From Rhynchonema sp. JSB1_4 (taxonomy: Eukaryota; Nematoda; Chromadorea; Monhysterida; Xyalidae): a stretch of 64,000 nucleotides of DNA. The translations under genes were made by a program, and so were the position numbers. Shown here in pieces: positions 35,756 through 46,620 of the stretch. How positions within the stretch are numbered: position 1 is the stretch's first letter; the number at the start of each line of letters is the position of its first letter. The notes below the pieces were generated by a model, which was not told the DNA's origin, did no database searches, and saw nothing but the letters and a program-made list of their open reading frames with translations. The DNA is taken from the NCBI GenBank assembly GCA_030248065.1, contig JASAMV010009277.1, forward strand, positions 1-64,000. Direction: 5' to 3'.

Positions 35756-37305
35756 TTACGTGTAATGGTTCACAATGCTACGCGCCACCATCTGTAACAC
35801 AGCGAGGTTGCCACCGTTTCACTGGTGTTGAAGTCAACCTGATCAGTTTTGTTCCATATTTGCACTCTCACATAGGGTTCTCCCTTATCGCATTTGCTTA
35901 GTCATGCGTTGAGCATTGCCACTTTTGTATTGATGATCACCGACAAATGGCTCGATAGCGACACATTGCAGTTTGGCAAACCATCACAACTGACCTCAGC
36001 TTGACTCATTCGCTTGTTGACATGGCTGGTTCAAGAACACAACTCGTGACACCTTTGGAAGTTTCTCCAGCTTGGATTCGCTCTCACTGGATATCGAGTG
36101 AGCACATCGTGTCTTGTGCTGCATCCTGCATCTATATGTAAATCGCGCCCCTCACATTCTGCCATGTGGTCGTAAGGCAAGCCGATCGCCGACTGTTTGT
36201 GAGGCCATCTGGACCGCGTGTGACGATTTGCATCAGTGCATCACTTCTGAGCCGTTATTTACTCACACAACCTGTGCGTCATTGCGGTCAAGGTTTTCTT
36301 CGACTGCGAATGGCGTCATAGGGATTGATCGGTGCGTCGGCCATAAGTAGTGAAATTGTACACTCGGTCGGCCAGCCAGCGGACGTCCGAGTTGGGTGTC
36401 CTTGTACAGTATTTTGTTTGTTTTTTGTCCCCCCCAAGAAAAACGGCGGAAGGGGCAATTTCAAACCAGGAAGCAACGTTTCCCATAAGAGTATCACGCG
36501 TGTGATTACAACCATCTATCAAACTAACGGGTCTCGATCATAGCGAGAGTTCGATGAAGCAACATGCAGTTGAGTCCGTAAGATTCTACTTGGGTACGCG
36601 CATTGCGCATTGCTAGTTGGGAATGATTTTGGATGTCTTGTTCCGAATTCAACGTTATCTACGTATACATAGCTGATCTACCATTTGCGACCCATATTGA
36701 ACAGACGATGTGTATGTTCTTCGCGGTCCACGGAGTGCTCATCGATTGTGTCCAGTGTTCATAGTCATGATGCAAGCGAAATTCGCCAACAAATGGGCGT
36801 TGACTCTGCAGTTGAACTGATCCGTTTGCAGATATTTCAGCAAATTGCACGCAAAAAATAAAAACTTACCTGACTATAACGTAAATTAATGTATATAAAT
36901 TAATACCTGTTTATTTATTCAATAATCAAATTGGAAAAAAAACAAATTTTACAAAGTTCATTACAAAACACGGTTCATTGCGAACGCTAAAGGTCAGAAG
37001 AAGAAAGGCAAAGTTATAGTTGCTGTGGTTGTGCAAACATGAAAACAGTCTGACTGACTGCCCGCTGCATGTCACACCTTGTGTCGTGGTGTTTCCACAG
37101 AACTCTAATATCTTGTACTTGCTGCACATACGCGTGCAGCGCAGCGCAATATAAAATTGGCGTTTTGCTCTTGCCTGTGTAAAGTCAGCGTCATATATGT
37201 ATCGCTGCATGTTCGTATTTGGTGTCCTTCACGATGCATGGAACTGACGTGGTACGCATGCACGTACAGTGTTTCCTGTTTTTCTTGGTCCAAGGAAACA
37301 ATTTG

Positions 37306-37401
37306 AAAAGGTGAGCAGACAAACGCGGAATGCGGAATGCAGAAATTTACCATTCCGCGTTTATCTGCTCACCAACATTCCGCATTTATCTAATCGCAAC
37401 C
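37306..37401. mobile_element. Partial Harbinger-like MITE (15.96-kb family)
   Basis: Only the right-end part is present: GGTGAGCAGACAAACGCGG through ATTCCGCATTTATCTAATCG. The flank 36851-37305 shows nothing recognisable. Confidence 0.6.
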
Positions 37402-37674
37402 TTTTCGTTATCTGAGTGTTGGGACGCTGGTATGAACCTGTTGCCATACTGGATACAACGTTAATTACGTTTACACGTGGTTACAACAACAAGCACATAC
37501 AGTATGTATTTTCTACTGCTTCTAATACACGCAGGCATGTCAACCGTCAGGCACGGAGCACAGTAATTGGTCCAACTTGGATTCATTATGGATCAAATTA
37601 CCCCCTCTTCAACGCTCGTTTGCTTAGCAACAGTCAGTTGCGTTTGAAGCCAACTGCAGCCGCCAAATTACTAC

Positions 37675-38045
37675 GTATAGTCCAACCACGAACTCATGAG
37701 ACGAGACGACTTATTTTGAAGATGACTTGAACGGATCAAATAATGTTCCGGTTCCACGTATTTCGGAAATGAAAGAAAGAGAAACGCATGAATTTTTTTA
37801 AAGACACGCTCACCACCTCGGTGAGTAAATTCCCTTTTGACTCCCAAAACATTTGTGTGTTGAACGACGTTGCTGTTCGCGTAAGCACGCAACAAATTGA
37901 GGTCAGCCAGCTGGAAGTTGTCATCATGTCTCTCGGCCCAATCTCTTTCCCTTGTTTGCGAAAACACGTGTAACCGGCGCATTTTTGAGTCTGGCTAAGC
38001 AAGCTCTAAAAAGAGTCGTCTCATGAGCACGTGGTCGGACTATAC
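37675..38045. mobile_element. Family C MITE, uninterrupted copy
   Basis: The ends TATAGTCCAACCACGAACTC and inverse, following ACG and preceding CATA. The interior matches 19498-20048 (TTCCACGTATTTCGGAAATG, GCACGCAACAAATTGAGGTC) without the nested palindrome. Confidence 0.8.
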
Positions 38046-38165
38046 ATATAAATGTTTGCCGCACAAATCTGCGCTGCTGAGAAAACTGGAAAGTTCAAAC
38101 GACAGATGCTGATTCGCGCAAGAATGTCCTATCACAGTCACTTCTCTATTATTTTCTTTTAACAA

Positions 38166-38357
38166 CAGCAAAATCACACTGCTTTCAAGGCCTTGTGTAA
38201 ATCCAACAAAACCACCAGCGATTCATTGCTGGAGAATGAATATTGGGTTCCCGAAGCTGCAAACGTGATCAAAAAGCAGAAATCAGAGAGTGATCAACGC
38301 GTTATGCGTGCCACTAAGCACGAGAACCTTTGCACCAGAATATCTCTTGGACCTGTG
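38166..38357 (+). other. Exon-like frame interrupted by a hAT-like element
   Basis: After the acceptor TTTTAACAACAG an open frame of ~64 codons includes SLLENEYWVPEAANVIKK and CTRISLGPV. It ends at the element starting at 38358. It resembles a charged cytoplasmic tail; no family recognised. It may be a remnant of another receptor upstream of the gene at 39 kb. Confidence 0.3.
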
Positions 38358-38988
38358 CAGGGATGGGCAAAAAAATTTTTTTTGTAATAGAAAAAAGGTT
38401 TTTAAAAAAAATTTTTTTTTATTTTTTTAAATTTTTTTCGGGGAACAAAATGTCCTAAAGCGTCCAAAAATGACCCTTTTGGGGTTATTTTTTTGTCATT
38501 TTTTCTCGAGAGTCGAAAAATTTTCTTCACAAAATTACCTTTGGGGCATGTATTTGGTACCTAAGATGCCTCAAATGATGTTATTATACCTTCCCGTGAT
38601 ACATGGAACACAGTATGCAATGTACCTACGTGGTACTTCGATGTCATACCCCATCAGGTCGGTCATATACGATTGATTCAGCCACCCGACAAGTATTTGT
38701 GCAGCTTATGTTCTCATTTCTGTGTGGTTTATGAGTGAATCTTGCTTATTCGACCACAACTGTTGTGTCTGATACCACAGGTCAGCAATCATCGGTCATA
38801 TCAAGCACAGACTGTTGGATCGCACTGAAATGACGTAAACACCCTTCATAAGTGATGCAAACCAAGTCACAAAAGTGAATTGTCAATTAAAGTTGCATTT
38901 TTGCGCGTTTTTTAGGCAAATTTGATAAAATTTCTTCGAATCTCAGACTTTTAAAAAAAACTTGTTTAAAATTTTTTTTCCAACCCTG
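38358..38988. mobile_element. hAT-like element sharing an end with the 56.4-59.4 kb element
   Basis: The ends are CAGGGATGGGC and CCAACCCTG. The flanks GACCTGTG and GACGTGTG match at 7 of 8 positions. The left 250 bp are the inverse of the right end of the large minisatellite-bearing element (TTGGGGCATGTATTTGGTAC block). Confidence 0.75.
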
Positions 38989-39046
38989 GACGTGTGCAAT
39001 GTTTCAGCATTAGTTCGTTCTTTCTACAGGCACTGATTTATGCAAA

Positions 39047-41098
39047 ATGAATGCAACAACAACGTCAGAAGTTGTCGACGGTGAAAACCCTATCTCGACG
39101 CTGACCGTCGTTCAACTGCACGCAGCGTTGGTCTTGTGTCTGGGAGGATTTGCAATGCAGACACTGCTTGCATTGGCCATACATCGTTGCGACGTAAGTA
39201 TTGTGATCAGGGTTGGATTAAAATTTTTTTTATTATCGAACTTTTTTGAAAAAAAACTCTTAAAAACTTTTGTTTAAAAATCACTTTTTTTATTCCGGCC
39301 CCCCGACACCCGAGAACTTCTCCACTGACTTGCATGTTTACGTCGATCACCTGCAATCTAATCCCTTTGGTCATGACTTTGAGAACTTCGAAGGTAACTC
39401 AATGTTTTGAGAATAATGAGCAATAAAACACATGAAAACATGCCTTTTTACCTTAAAAGGTCAGAAAATAACGAAAAAAGTGAAAAAATAACAAAAAAAG
39501 TCGACTTACTTTTTAAAATTTCAAAATAAAAAAGCGGCTAACTTAAAAAAAATAATTTTACAAAAATTTTTTTAATTTTCTTTAAATCCAACCCTGATTG
39601 TGATCAGTTAACTACGCAAGGTACTAACTCGTTCAAATATTGAACAATTATTTTATTGAGATCGAAATAGAACTTCAAATGCAAAGTTCATATTCAAGTT
39701 AAAACTGGTGAGAAAGGAAGTAAGTGTCTTTGGAAAACGGTCATGATGAACAATGAATTGCATGATAAGCAGGTACTCGGTTTACCAGAAGTTTATTGGC
39801 CACCTATGGTTCCGTTTGTTTCGACGATTTAGCTGTTGCAGGTTCTCTCCGGCAACGGTAAACAGCTGCTACATAACCTCAACATCATGACAATGTTGTC
39901 GAACGTAACAGAGTTTTGCCGTGTGTTTGCTGTGGGTGTGATGCAAAGTAGCCAGCAGGAGCTGCCCAAGGTTACTACATATGTACAACTAATGCTTGAG
40001 CGCACACCAAGTGCAGCGTTTGAGTGCGGTTCTTGCTCAAGGGAACCAACGAGACACCACTCAAGCATTTAGCTTGGACAGTTCTTCTTTAGTGCGCGAA
40101 CCAAGCAAGCACCGCTCAGGAACCGTTTTTCTTTAAACAACGGGAACCGGTCAGGCACCGTTCAGATGCGTATTCGAGCATACGGGAGAATGTTTCAGTT
40201 CTCACCCCTCGAGTGTGCGATTCAGAACGGTCTCAAATCCCTGTTTGGCGTGACTGGGATTCATCTGTGCGTTGTGGCAATCGCGATTCAGCGCTGGCTG
40301 CTCAATCGGTCGTTTCTCACGTCGACCGTCGTCTTCGAAAGACCGTCAGACGAACGAAAGTACAGATTTTACGGTCCGATCTCGGTGTGCCTAATCTGGT
40401 TGGTTGCAATCGGCATGGAGATCACGCTGTCCAACAGGCAAAGGATGATCATCAATGCTCCGCCGACGACCTGGTGCTCCAGAGCGCACTATCTGTCGCA
40501 CGATCGCGCCTATTCGCTGGCACAATGGGGCACCATGGTGCCACTAATGTTTCTCGGCTGGCTCATGTTCGAGTACGTTGCATCGCGCACGAGCCACGTG
40601 CAAGAGCATGTATCCCGGACAAATGGTGCTGTCCAAACATCGCAATCCAGGGCGTATCTGAAGAATGCGCTCAAACTGACGCGGGACTTGAACTTTGCTG
40701 TCAGACTACATCTGTTTGTGAGAGGCATTCTGCTGATGACTGTTAGGCTGATGAGTGCTCATTTGAACGAGGTCGGAATCGAAATATTCGGTCTGAAGAT
40801 ACTCATCCATTTCAATCTTGTGATCCTGCTGCCCCTCAGCATCATTTGCAATTTGGAACCCGTGGGTTCCCAACTTGTTTCATTCCTAAAGTCCATCGCA
40901 TGTAGCTGCCGCAGTGCAGCGGATTTCAATCAAGCTCAACCGTTCAACGAGACCGACATCGAAACTGCCCCGCCAAGACGTACATCCAAGTCCCTCACAG
41001 ACGATGTGAGCTCCACAGCTCAACGTTACAGAATCGACCAAACGGCACAGTGGGTCACTGGGCTCGTGGAAATGCACGCGCACCCATTCTCGGCTTAG
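39047..41098 (+). CDS. Seven-transmembrane receptor, nematode chemoreceptor type
   Basis: Three exons, 39047-39193, 39842-39970 and 40199-41098, join in phase 0 to 391 aa. Hydrophobic segments appear in order: LHAALVLCLGGFAMQTLLAL; MLSNVTEFCRVFAVGV; GVTGIHLCVVAIAIQRW; ISVCLIWLVAIGMEI; WGTMVPLMFLGWLMFEYV; LFVRGILLMTVRLM; and LIHFNLVILLPLSII, followed by a ~70-residue polar tail. There is no DRY motif and no rhodopsin-type NPxxY, as in nematode SR families; the subfamily (Sra/Srb/Sre-like) is a guess. An N-glycosylation site (NAT) precedes helix 1. The donors are CGAC|GTAAGT and CAAG|GTTACT; the last acceptor is GAATGTTTCAG. Intron 1 holds a hAT-like element. A remnant of a paralogue occurs near 59.9-60.3 kb. 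Confidence 0.78.
39208..39596. mobile_element. hAT-like element, family hAT-3, in receptor intron 1
   Basis: The ends CAGGGTTGGATT and AATCCAACCCTG are flanked by ATTGTGAT (39200-39207, 39597-39604). The left duplication begins at donor position +7, so the splice site is intact. Confidence 0.9.
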
Positions 41099-41243
41099 TT
41101 GCTGGACGAAACAAACCTACTCCGAACGACTCATATGTACTCTGATAATGTGTGTGGTTGCGCACTTTGCCAATTCTACGTTCCCCTTAACTTTGCACGT
41201 CTGCCTGATGCTTCATTATTTTACTTTGTCTTTTTGCTGTTAA

Positions 41244-42043
41244 TATGTCATGGTAAAATTATTTAAATTGATGTGTTTATGCAATAGATCTGTAAAAAAT
41301 CATCTTTTGTGCGCCACAAAAACCAGCTCAGTCACGAACCTATCTTGTCGTTTTCTTTCACGTGTTAAAACTAGCATAAAACTAATTTACACGTCACGAG
41401 CAGATCAAGATAAACATCAGCACTGTCGCGTTCGAACTCGCCTTTCTTCACGGGCAGTAATTAAATCCGACAGCGGCTTTCGCCAGAAACGCTTCATGGA
41501 ATTAAGACAACAGCATTAGAATGGAGTTTCCAGTCAGAGCCTTTACAGCCCTCAACTCTCCATACTGTAGCTCTAATTGGAAGCTTTTGGTCGGGATACG
41601 GGGCACAAAACGTTCAGACAAATGCAAAGGTTAGAGTCAGGACAGTTACAGCTAAAGACCAGCTTGTTGTGACATTTTGTGTGACCTAATGTTGTGACTA
41701 GTCAGCATGGGAGCTTGGAACACTCACATGGCTGATAGCTTGTGAACGCTTATAATGTGTGATCTGTTGCGTTCTGTTGATGTGTTCCGTTGCAGTGCAG
41801 TTTTGTGGACATGTATGCAAAATAAATCTATCGTTCGTCGCGACACAGGTTGGAAAACCAGAAAACCAGTTGCCCTTTTACTGTAGAATATTTTTGTTTA
41901 CAAAGCAGCTGGTCTTATTGCTGTTTCGTTCCGAAACCCCATCCGCTGTGCTCTTTTTTGGCAGCACGATAAAAAAAACACAATCACAATTTGTTTTTGT
42001 CGACCGTCTTTTGACGCAAGTGAACACAGGTCAGTTGACTTAA
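41244..42043. repeat. Segmental duplication, first copy, receptor 3' side
   Basis: Non-coding DNA between the receptor and TIL gene 1. Parts recur at 46504-46620, 49620-49870 and 60060-60590 (for example ACTCGCCTTTCTTCACGGGC and ACACTCACATGGCTGA). The second copy is broken by insertions. No gene seen. Confidence 0.75.
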
Positions 42044-43114
42044 AGCTGCTGGTCAACAACCCATCGACTTCGCTTAATCTTGGGGGCAGTGCACCTTAAG
42101 AAAGGTGGGATATCGTGTTACTCGACTCTGACTCGGAGAGTCGATTCGTTGCTTCCTGATGTTTCACGGCCAGGTTGAAGTTTGCCCCTCAGTGAAATAA
42201 TGCAAAAGTTATGCCGGCTTCCCGTGTAAAGCACAATTCACGGCGACGTTTAAGAATATCAGAATATCAAGCACAAACATTTATTTCATCGGTATGATAT
42301 ACGGCTTTGCAGGAAGCAGCTTGCATCCTGAATGAGAAAACATTTAGTTCCAAAAACCTGGTGTTTTTTGGTCACCGTTTTCTTCGTCGATAATTTTAAG
42401 CATCTGTGATTAACCAGCAAACGTGTTGATGGGACACAAAAATCCTACAGTTACTGTCCACATACCCTGTGCTTTTGAGTTCTCTGCACCAAACACAGCT
42501 AATACAATAATTCGGACAACATGCGCAAGTCGGTCATTATCAGCGCGCGCGCTCAAAAACAACGTGCAGATTCGAGCACTCAAAAATGTTTTGTCTTTTT
42601 TGGGGTCGCGCACGCCCATAATGACCGACTTGCGCATGTTGTCCGAATTATTGTATTAGTTGTGTTTGGTGCAGAGAAATCAAAAGCACAGGTTATGTAC
42701 ACAGTAATTAGAGGATTTTTGTGTCCGATCAACACATTTGCTGGTCAATCGCAGATGCTTAAAATTATCGGCGAAGAAAACGGTGACCAAAAAACACCAG
42801 GTTTTTGGAACTAAATGACTTCTCCTTCAGGATACAAGCTGTTTCCTGCGAAGCTGTATATCATACTGATGAAACAAACGTTGGTGCTTGATATTCTGAA
42901 ATTATTAAACGTTGCCGCTAGTTGTCCTTTCCACGGAAACCCGGCATAATTTTTGCATTTTTTCACTGAGGGGCAAACTTCAACCCGGCCGTGAAACATC
43001 AGGAAGCAACCAATCGACTCCCCAAGTCAGGGTCGAGTAACACGATATTCCACCTTTGTTCAGGTGCACTGCCCCCAAGATTAGACGAAGTCGATGGGTT
43101 GTTGACCAGCACCT
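42044..43114. mobile_element. Foldback element with TTAA duplication (piggyBac-like)
   Basis: The palindrome has arms of ~500 bp (AGCTGCTGGTCAACAACCC and inverse), centred near 42570. TTAA stands at both borders (42040-42043, 43115-43118). The paralogous DNA at ~60577 lacks the element (GTTGACTGAGGTGTTTCAG). A solo arm occurs at 53.73-54.11 kb. Its small frames mirror each other across the arms. Confidence 0.8.
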
Positions 43115-43552
43115 TTAAGCGTTTCAGACGCACAGCCGCACAACTTGCTTACTAATTAAAATTTTACCTAGAGTAGTTGACGCACTACTGCCAAGCTGGG
43201 TGAGCTGGATTAACTAGCTCTACGGCAAATTTGATCTGGTTTACAACATGGTAAGCTGCACACGAACACCTGCTACCGAAATACAATTATCCAATCTCTA
43301 AAAAAGTGAGCTCTGTCCGTCGCAATCGACTGCAGTCGGCAGTGCACTAAACCATTCCACAATAAGCCCAGGCGCACTGTCGTTATCGTCACAACAATCA
43401 AGTGCGGTAAACACCACGCACGAACGCAGATGAGTAAACAGACAGAAACAGGTGTTTACACGAAAGGTCGCCTCCCAGTGTCATTTGGTGTTCGTTGTGA
43501 CCCAGTAGAACGACCTTACATCCAATAAGACAAGACATCTAATAAATACAAA
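43115..43552 (+). promoter_or_regulatory. Conserved 5' flank of TIL gene 1
   Basis: This ~430 bp is closely matched upstream of TIL gene 2 (60590-61019), including GGTTTACAACATGGTAAGCT and ACATCTAATAAATACAAA just before the ATG. It should contain the promoter and leader. No clear TATA box at a standard distance is seen. Confidence 0.45.
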
Positions 43553-45114
43553 ATGAGGTTCGAATCGCTATCAATTGCGATCTGCATTTGTTTATTCCAC
43601 CAATATGGCAGCGCAGTTAATCAAGGTTAAGTGAGGCAATCATCTTTGTGATGCTTCAAAAAGTTTTTTCTCATGGAACCACACAAAAATTGGCGTTTCC
43701 GTGGTTGTTCAAAGGAACGTTTGCCTATTTTCTCAGCGGCCAGATGTGCGGCGGACGAAGTGTACTCTAATTGTGGTACCGCGTGCCCAGAAACATGCGA
43801 CACGCCCCCTGGGCCACGACCGTGCACAAAGCAATGCGTACCGGGCTGCTTCTGTAAACCGGGCACAGTGAGACGTGCCGATGGAAAATGTGTGCCGAAG
43901 GAGGACTGTCGTTAGTGATATTTTTAAACAGGGAACTGTTCTGGAAAACGTTTCGCTCCCCAATATATGGTAAGCCGAAATGAGCAAAACTAGTAGAGAT
44001 TTTTGCAAGTTGTGCTCACTTTTTCATCTTGTGACAAAATCGAATCAAGCCATTTTCCCCCAACCCTGCGCACTGGGGGTTATTCGTGACATAGCTTTAA
44101 ATCGGTATTGTCTGGTAAATTTTGCAAATTTATAGGCAAGAAATGTCCAGCGAACGAAGTGTACTCTGATTGTGGTACCGCGTGCCCTGAAACATGTGAC
44201 ACGCCCCCTGGGCCACGACCGTGCACAAAGCAATGCGTACCGGGCTGCTTCTGTAAACCGGGCACAGTGAGACGTGCCGATGGAAAATGTGTGCCGAAGG
44301 AGGACTGTCGTTAGTGATATTTTTAAACAGGGAACTGTTCTGGAAAACGTTTCGCTCCCCAATATATGGTAAGCCGAAATGAGCAAAACTAGTAGAGATT
44401 TTTGCAAGTTGTGCTCACTTTTTCATCTTGTGACAAAATCGAATCAATCCATTTTCCCCCAACAATGGCGCACTGGGGGTTATTCGTGACATAGCTTTAA
44501 ATCGGTATTGTCTGGTAAATTTTGCAAATTTATAGGCAAGAAATGTCCAGCGAACGAAGTGTACTCTGATTGTGGTACCGCGTGCCCCGAAACATGTGAC
44601 ACGCCCCCTGGGCCACGACCGTGCACAAAGCAATGCGTACCGGGCTGCTTCTGTAAACCGGGCACAGTGAGACGTGCCGATGGAAAATGTGTGCCGAAGG
44701 AGGACTGTCGTTAGTGATATTTTTAAACAGGGAACTGTTCTGGAAAACGTTTCGCTCCCCAATATATGGTAAGCCGAAATGAGCAAAACTAGTAGAGATT
44801 TTTGCAAGTTGTGCTCACTTTTTCATCTTGTGACAAAATCGAATCAAGCCATTTTCCCCCAACAATGGCGCACTGGGGGTTATTCGTGACATAGCTTTAA
44901 ATCGGTATTGTCTGGTAAATTTTGCAAATTTATAGGCAAGAAATGTCCAGCGAACGAAGTGTACTCTGATTGTGGTACCGCGTGCCCCGAAACATGTGAC
45001 ACGCCACCTGGGCCACGACCGTGCACAAGGCGATGCGTACCGGGCTGCTTCTGTAAACCGGGCAAACTGAGACGCGCCGATGGACAGTGTGTGCCGAAGC
45101 GTGCCTGCCGTTAG
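43553..45114 (+). CDS. Secreted protein with four TIL protease-inhibitor domains
   Basis: The model has five exons: signal peptide 43553-43625 (MRFESLSIAICICLFHQYGS), then TIL exons 43737-43910, 44136-44309, 44536-44709 and 44936-45114; 257 aa if all are joined. Each TIL exon has ten cysteines in the usual order (CPANEVYSDC, GTACPETC, CV.GCFC, RRADG.CV, C-R). The internal exons are 174 nt, with phase 1 at both borders. Each donor is GTC|GTTAGT, so an unspliced exon would read TGT CGT TAG, a stop. By comparison with the bee chymotrypsin inhibitor, the reactive-site P1 is the middle residue of C-T-x-Q-C: K, K, K and R, predicting trypsin-like targets. Exons 2 and 3 with their introns are almost identical 400-bp repeats. 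Alternative: each exon is a terminal exon with its own stop, giving single-domain products. Confidence 0.85.
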
Positions 45115-45166
45115 TGACGCGCTTGATATACTTTTCATTGCTGTTGGACACGTTATGCGTCACATA

Positions 45167-45172
45167 AATAAA
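45167..45172 (+). terminator. Polyadenylation signal of TIL gene 1
   Basis: AATAAA lies 53 nt after the stop of the fourth TIL exon. None occurs in the three preceding introns, which favours one transcript across all four domains. Confidence 0.7.
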
Positions 45173-45478
45173 GGGTTTAAGTGAATGTTTTTTTACGCTG
45201 TCGCTATATGTCGAGTGTGTGCGACGTTGCTGTTATGCTAATCATGCTCGATGTGTAAGTAATGCCTTTGTAAAATCAAATCATAATCATTTTAGCCCAG
45301 ACGAGAATAAGAGGTCGCAAACGCCGAAATTAGGAACATTGCAAAATGCAGCAAGAGCATCCACTGCACCAAAGCGAGCGATTGTGATGTGGTTACGCAT
45401 ACTCTGTATACCTACGTGCCTTAAATCGTTATCTTTTGTTTCCCGATGACTAGCTGACGAGCTAGCTCGTCGTTTATT

Positions 45479-46213
45479 CAGGGTTGGTTTAAAAAAATTT
45501 TTATTGTCGAACTTTTGAAAAAAAAACTTTTTAAATTTTTTTTAAAAATCACTTTTTTTATTCACCCAAAAAATTGGTTTCTTGAAGAATGAAATTTCTG
45601 AAATCATGTTAGTAAGGTATGTTTTGAGGGACACTAAAGAGAACTTTTCCACTGACTTGCATGTTTACGTAATCACGTGCGATCTAATCCCCTCGGTCAT
45701 AACTTTGAGAAATTTGAAGGTAACTGTGGGTATACATACTGTGTATGACAAAGGGAAGACCAACCTTCTGTTTGTGAATTTGGGGATAGATTTGAAGAGA
45801 GATAAAGACTCACTTTGTGTCACAAGAGCAACAAATAGCTAATCCGCACAATTGCAAACAGGCGAGCAACGTGGAGTCCGTCGATAGCTTACGACACGCT
45901 CAATAACTGTACATTATACGGCATGGGGTGTCCAATATTATACATGCAGCTGTTGTTGGGATGTCTGGGAACTGTATGAGTCCATCACAACAGCATTTCA
46001 AACTGAAATATAAGCGCCGCAGGCAATTTTTTGAAGATCATGGGCAATAAAAAAACCCGAAAATATGCCTTTTTACCTTAAAAAAAGTCAGAAAATAACG
46101 AAAAAAAGTGGAAAAATAATAAAAAAAGTGGACTTACTTTTTAAAATTTTAAAATAAAAAAAGTGGCCACCTTTTTTTTTAAAAAATTTTTTACTTTTTT
46201 TAATCCAACCCTG
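45479..46213. mobile_element. hAT-like element, family hAT-3, exact 8-bp duplication
   Basis: The ends CAGGGTTGGTTTAA and TTAATCCAACCCTG are flanked by CGTTTATT (45471-45478, 46214-46221). The interior shares CTGACTTGCATGTTTACG with the receptor-intron copy. The intervening DNA 45173-45470 shows nothing recognisable. Confidence 0.88.
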
Positions 46214-46503
46214 CGTTTATTTATCTTGGTGTTTTTCAGTGTTGCGTATTTCTTTGACTTTGCTTTGCTTGACGTCGATTGTTGCAATATGTATGACAAC
46301 ATAACATGGCAATCTTGAATAAAGCTACACACATGTGCAAATACATGCCTTGAGCTTTTAGTCTAATTGGCGTTGCACAGTTGGGTACGGAGTTAATAAG
46401 CGCTCGTCTGTTGATTCAAATAGACTCAACTTCGCCATTTCCACGTCCCCTGCGCCCTGCACGTACGATAATGCACCATAATTTTACCTTGTCTTCGCTG
46501 CTA

Positions 46504-46620
46504 AATGTCTCTGTAAAATTATTAAAACTGCTGTGTTTGTGTACTACATTTGTAAAAACATCATCTTTCGTACGCCACAAAAGCCAGCCCAGTGCCGAAC
46601 TTATTTGGCCGTTTTCTTAC
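46504..46620. repeat. Segmental duplication, second copy, left part
   Basis: It matches 41244-41355 (GTAAAATTATT, GCGCCACAAAAACCAG). The match resumes at ~49620 after ~3 kb of inserted DNA. 46214-46503 has no recognised feature. Confidence 0.65.

Larger units (their letters stand above)
32837..36850 (-). pseudogene. Decayed multi-exon gene, extracellular-type, unidentified
   Basis: Exon-like minus-strand pieces occur in order: 36.85-36.66 kb (GEFRLHHDYEHWTQ, donor AATG|GTAGAT), 36.22-36.14 kb (GPDGLTNSRRSACLTTTWQN, donor AAT|GTGAGG), 36.0-35.8 kb (SCDGLPNCNVSLSSHLSVI then CDKGEPYVRVQIWNKTDQV), ~34.1 kb (SHGQSDWDWESGIWENGDPM), 33.91-33.83 kb (HSRWFLCANYNEDNLFWTTS), 33.6 kb (STRWPRDYKKTHELV), 33.3 kb and a charged tail at 33.12-32.9 kb. 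In the 36.0-35.8 kb piece a TGA sits in an otherwise continuous frame. Cys- and Trp-rich sequence suggests a secreted or receptor protein. I do not recognise the family. A Harbinger-like element occupies one putative intron. Confidence 0.35.

Noticed and set aside
36970..37030. AT-rich region as a possible replication origin
   Set aside because: No feature beyond base composition; such tracts occur throughout the window.
42410..42814. Several 75-97-codon frames with repeated MRKSVI starts
   Set aside because: They are mirror images across the centre of the TTAA foldback.
44108..44314. Independent one-exon TIL genes starting at an ATG before each domain (MSGKFCKF..)
   Set aside because: The apparent start lies in intron sequence ending TTTATAG; it lacks a signal peptide, and the phase-1 join to the upstream signal exon is exact. 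Single-domain products by intron retention remain possible.
43930..45110. CRISPR-like or satellite repeat reading of the 400-bp TIL repeats
   Set aside because: The repeats are duplicated exon-intron cassettes with conserved coding sequence.
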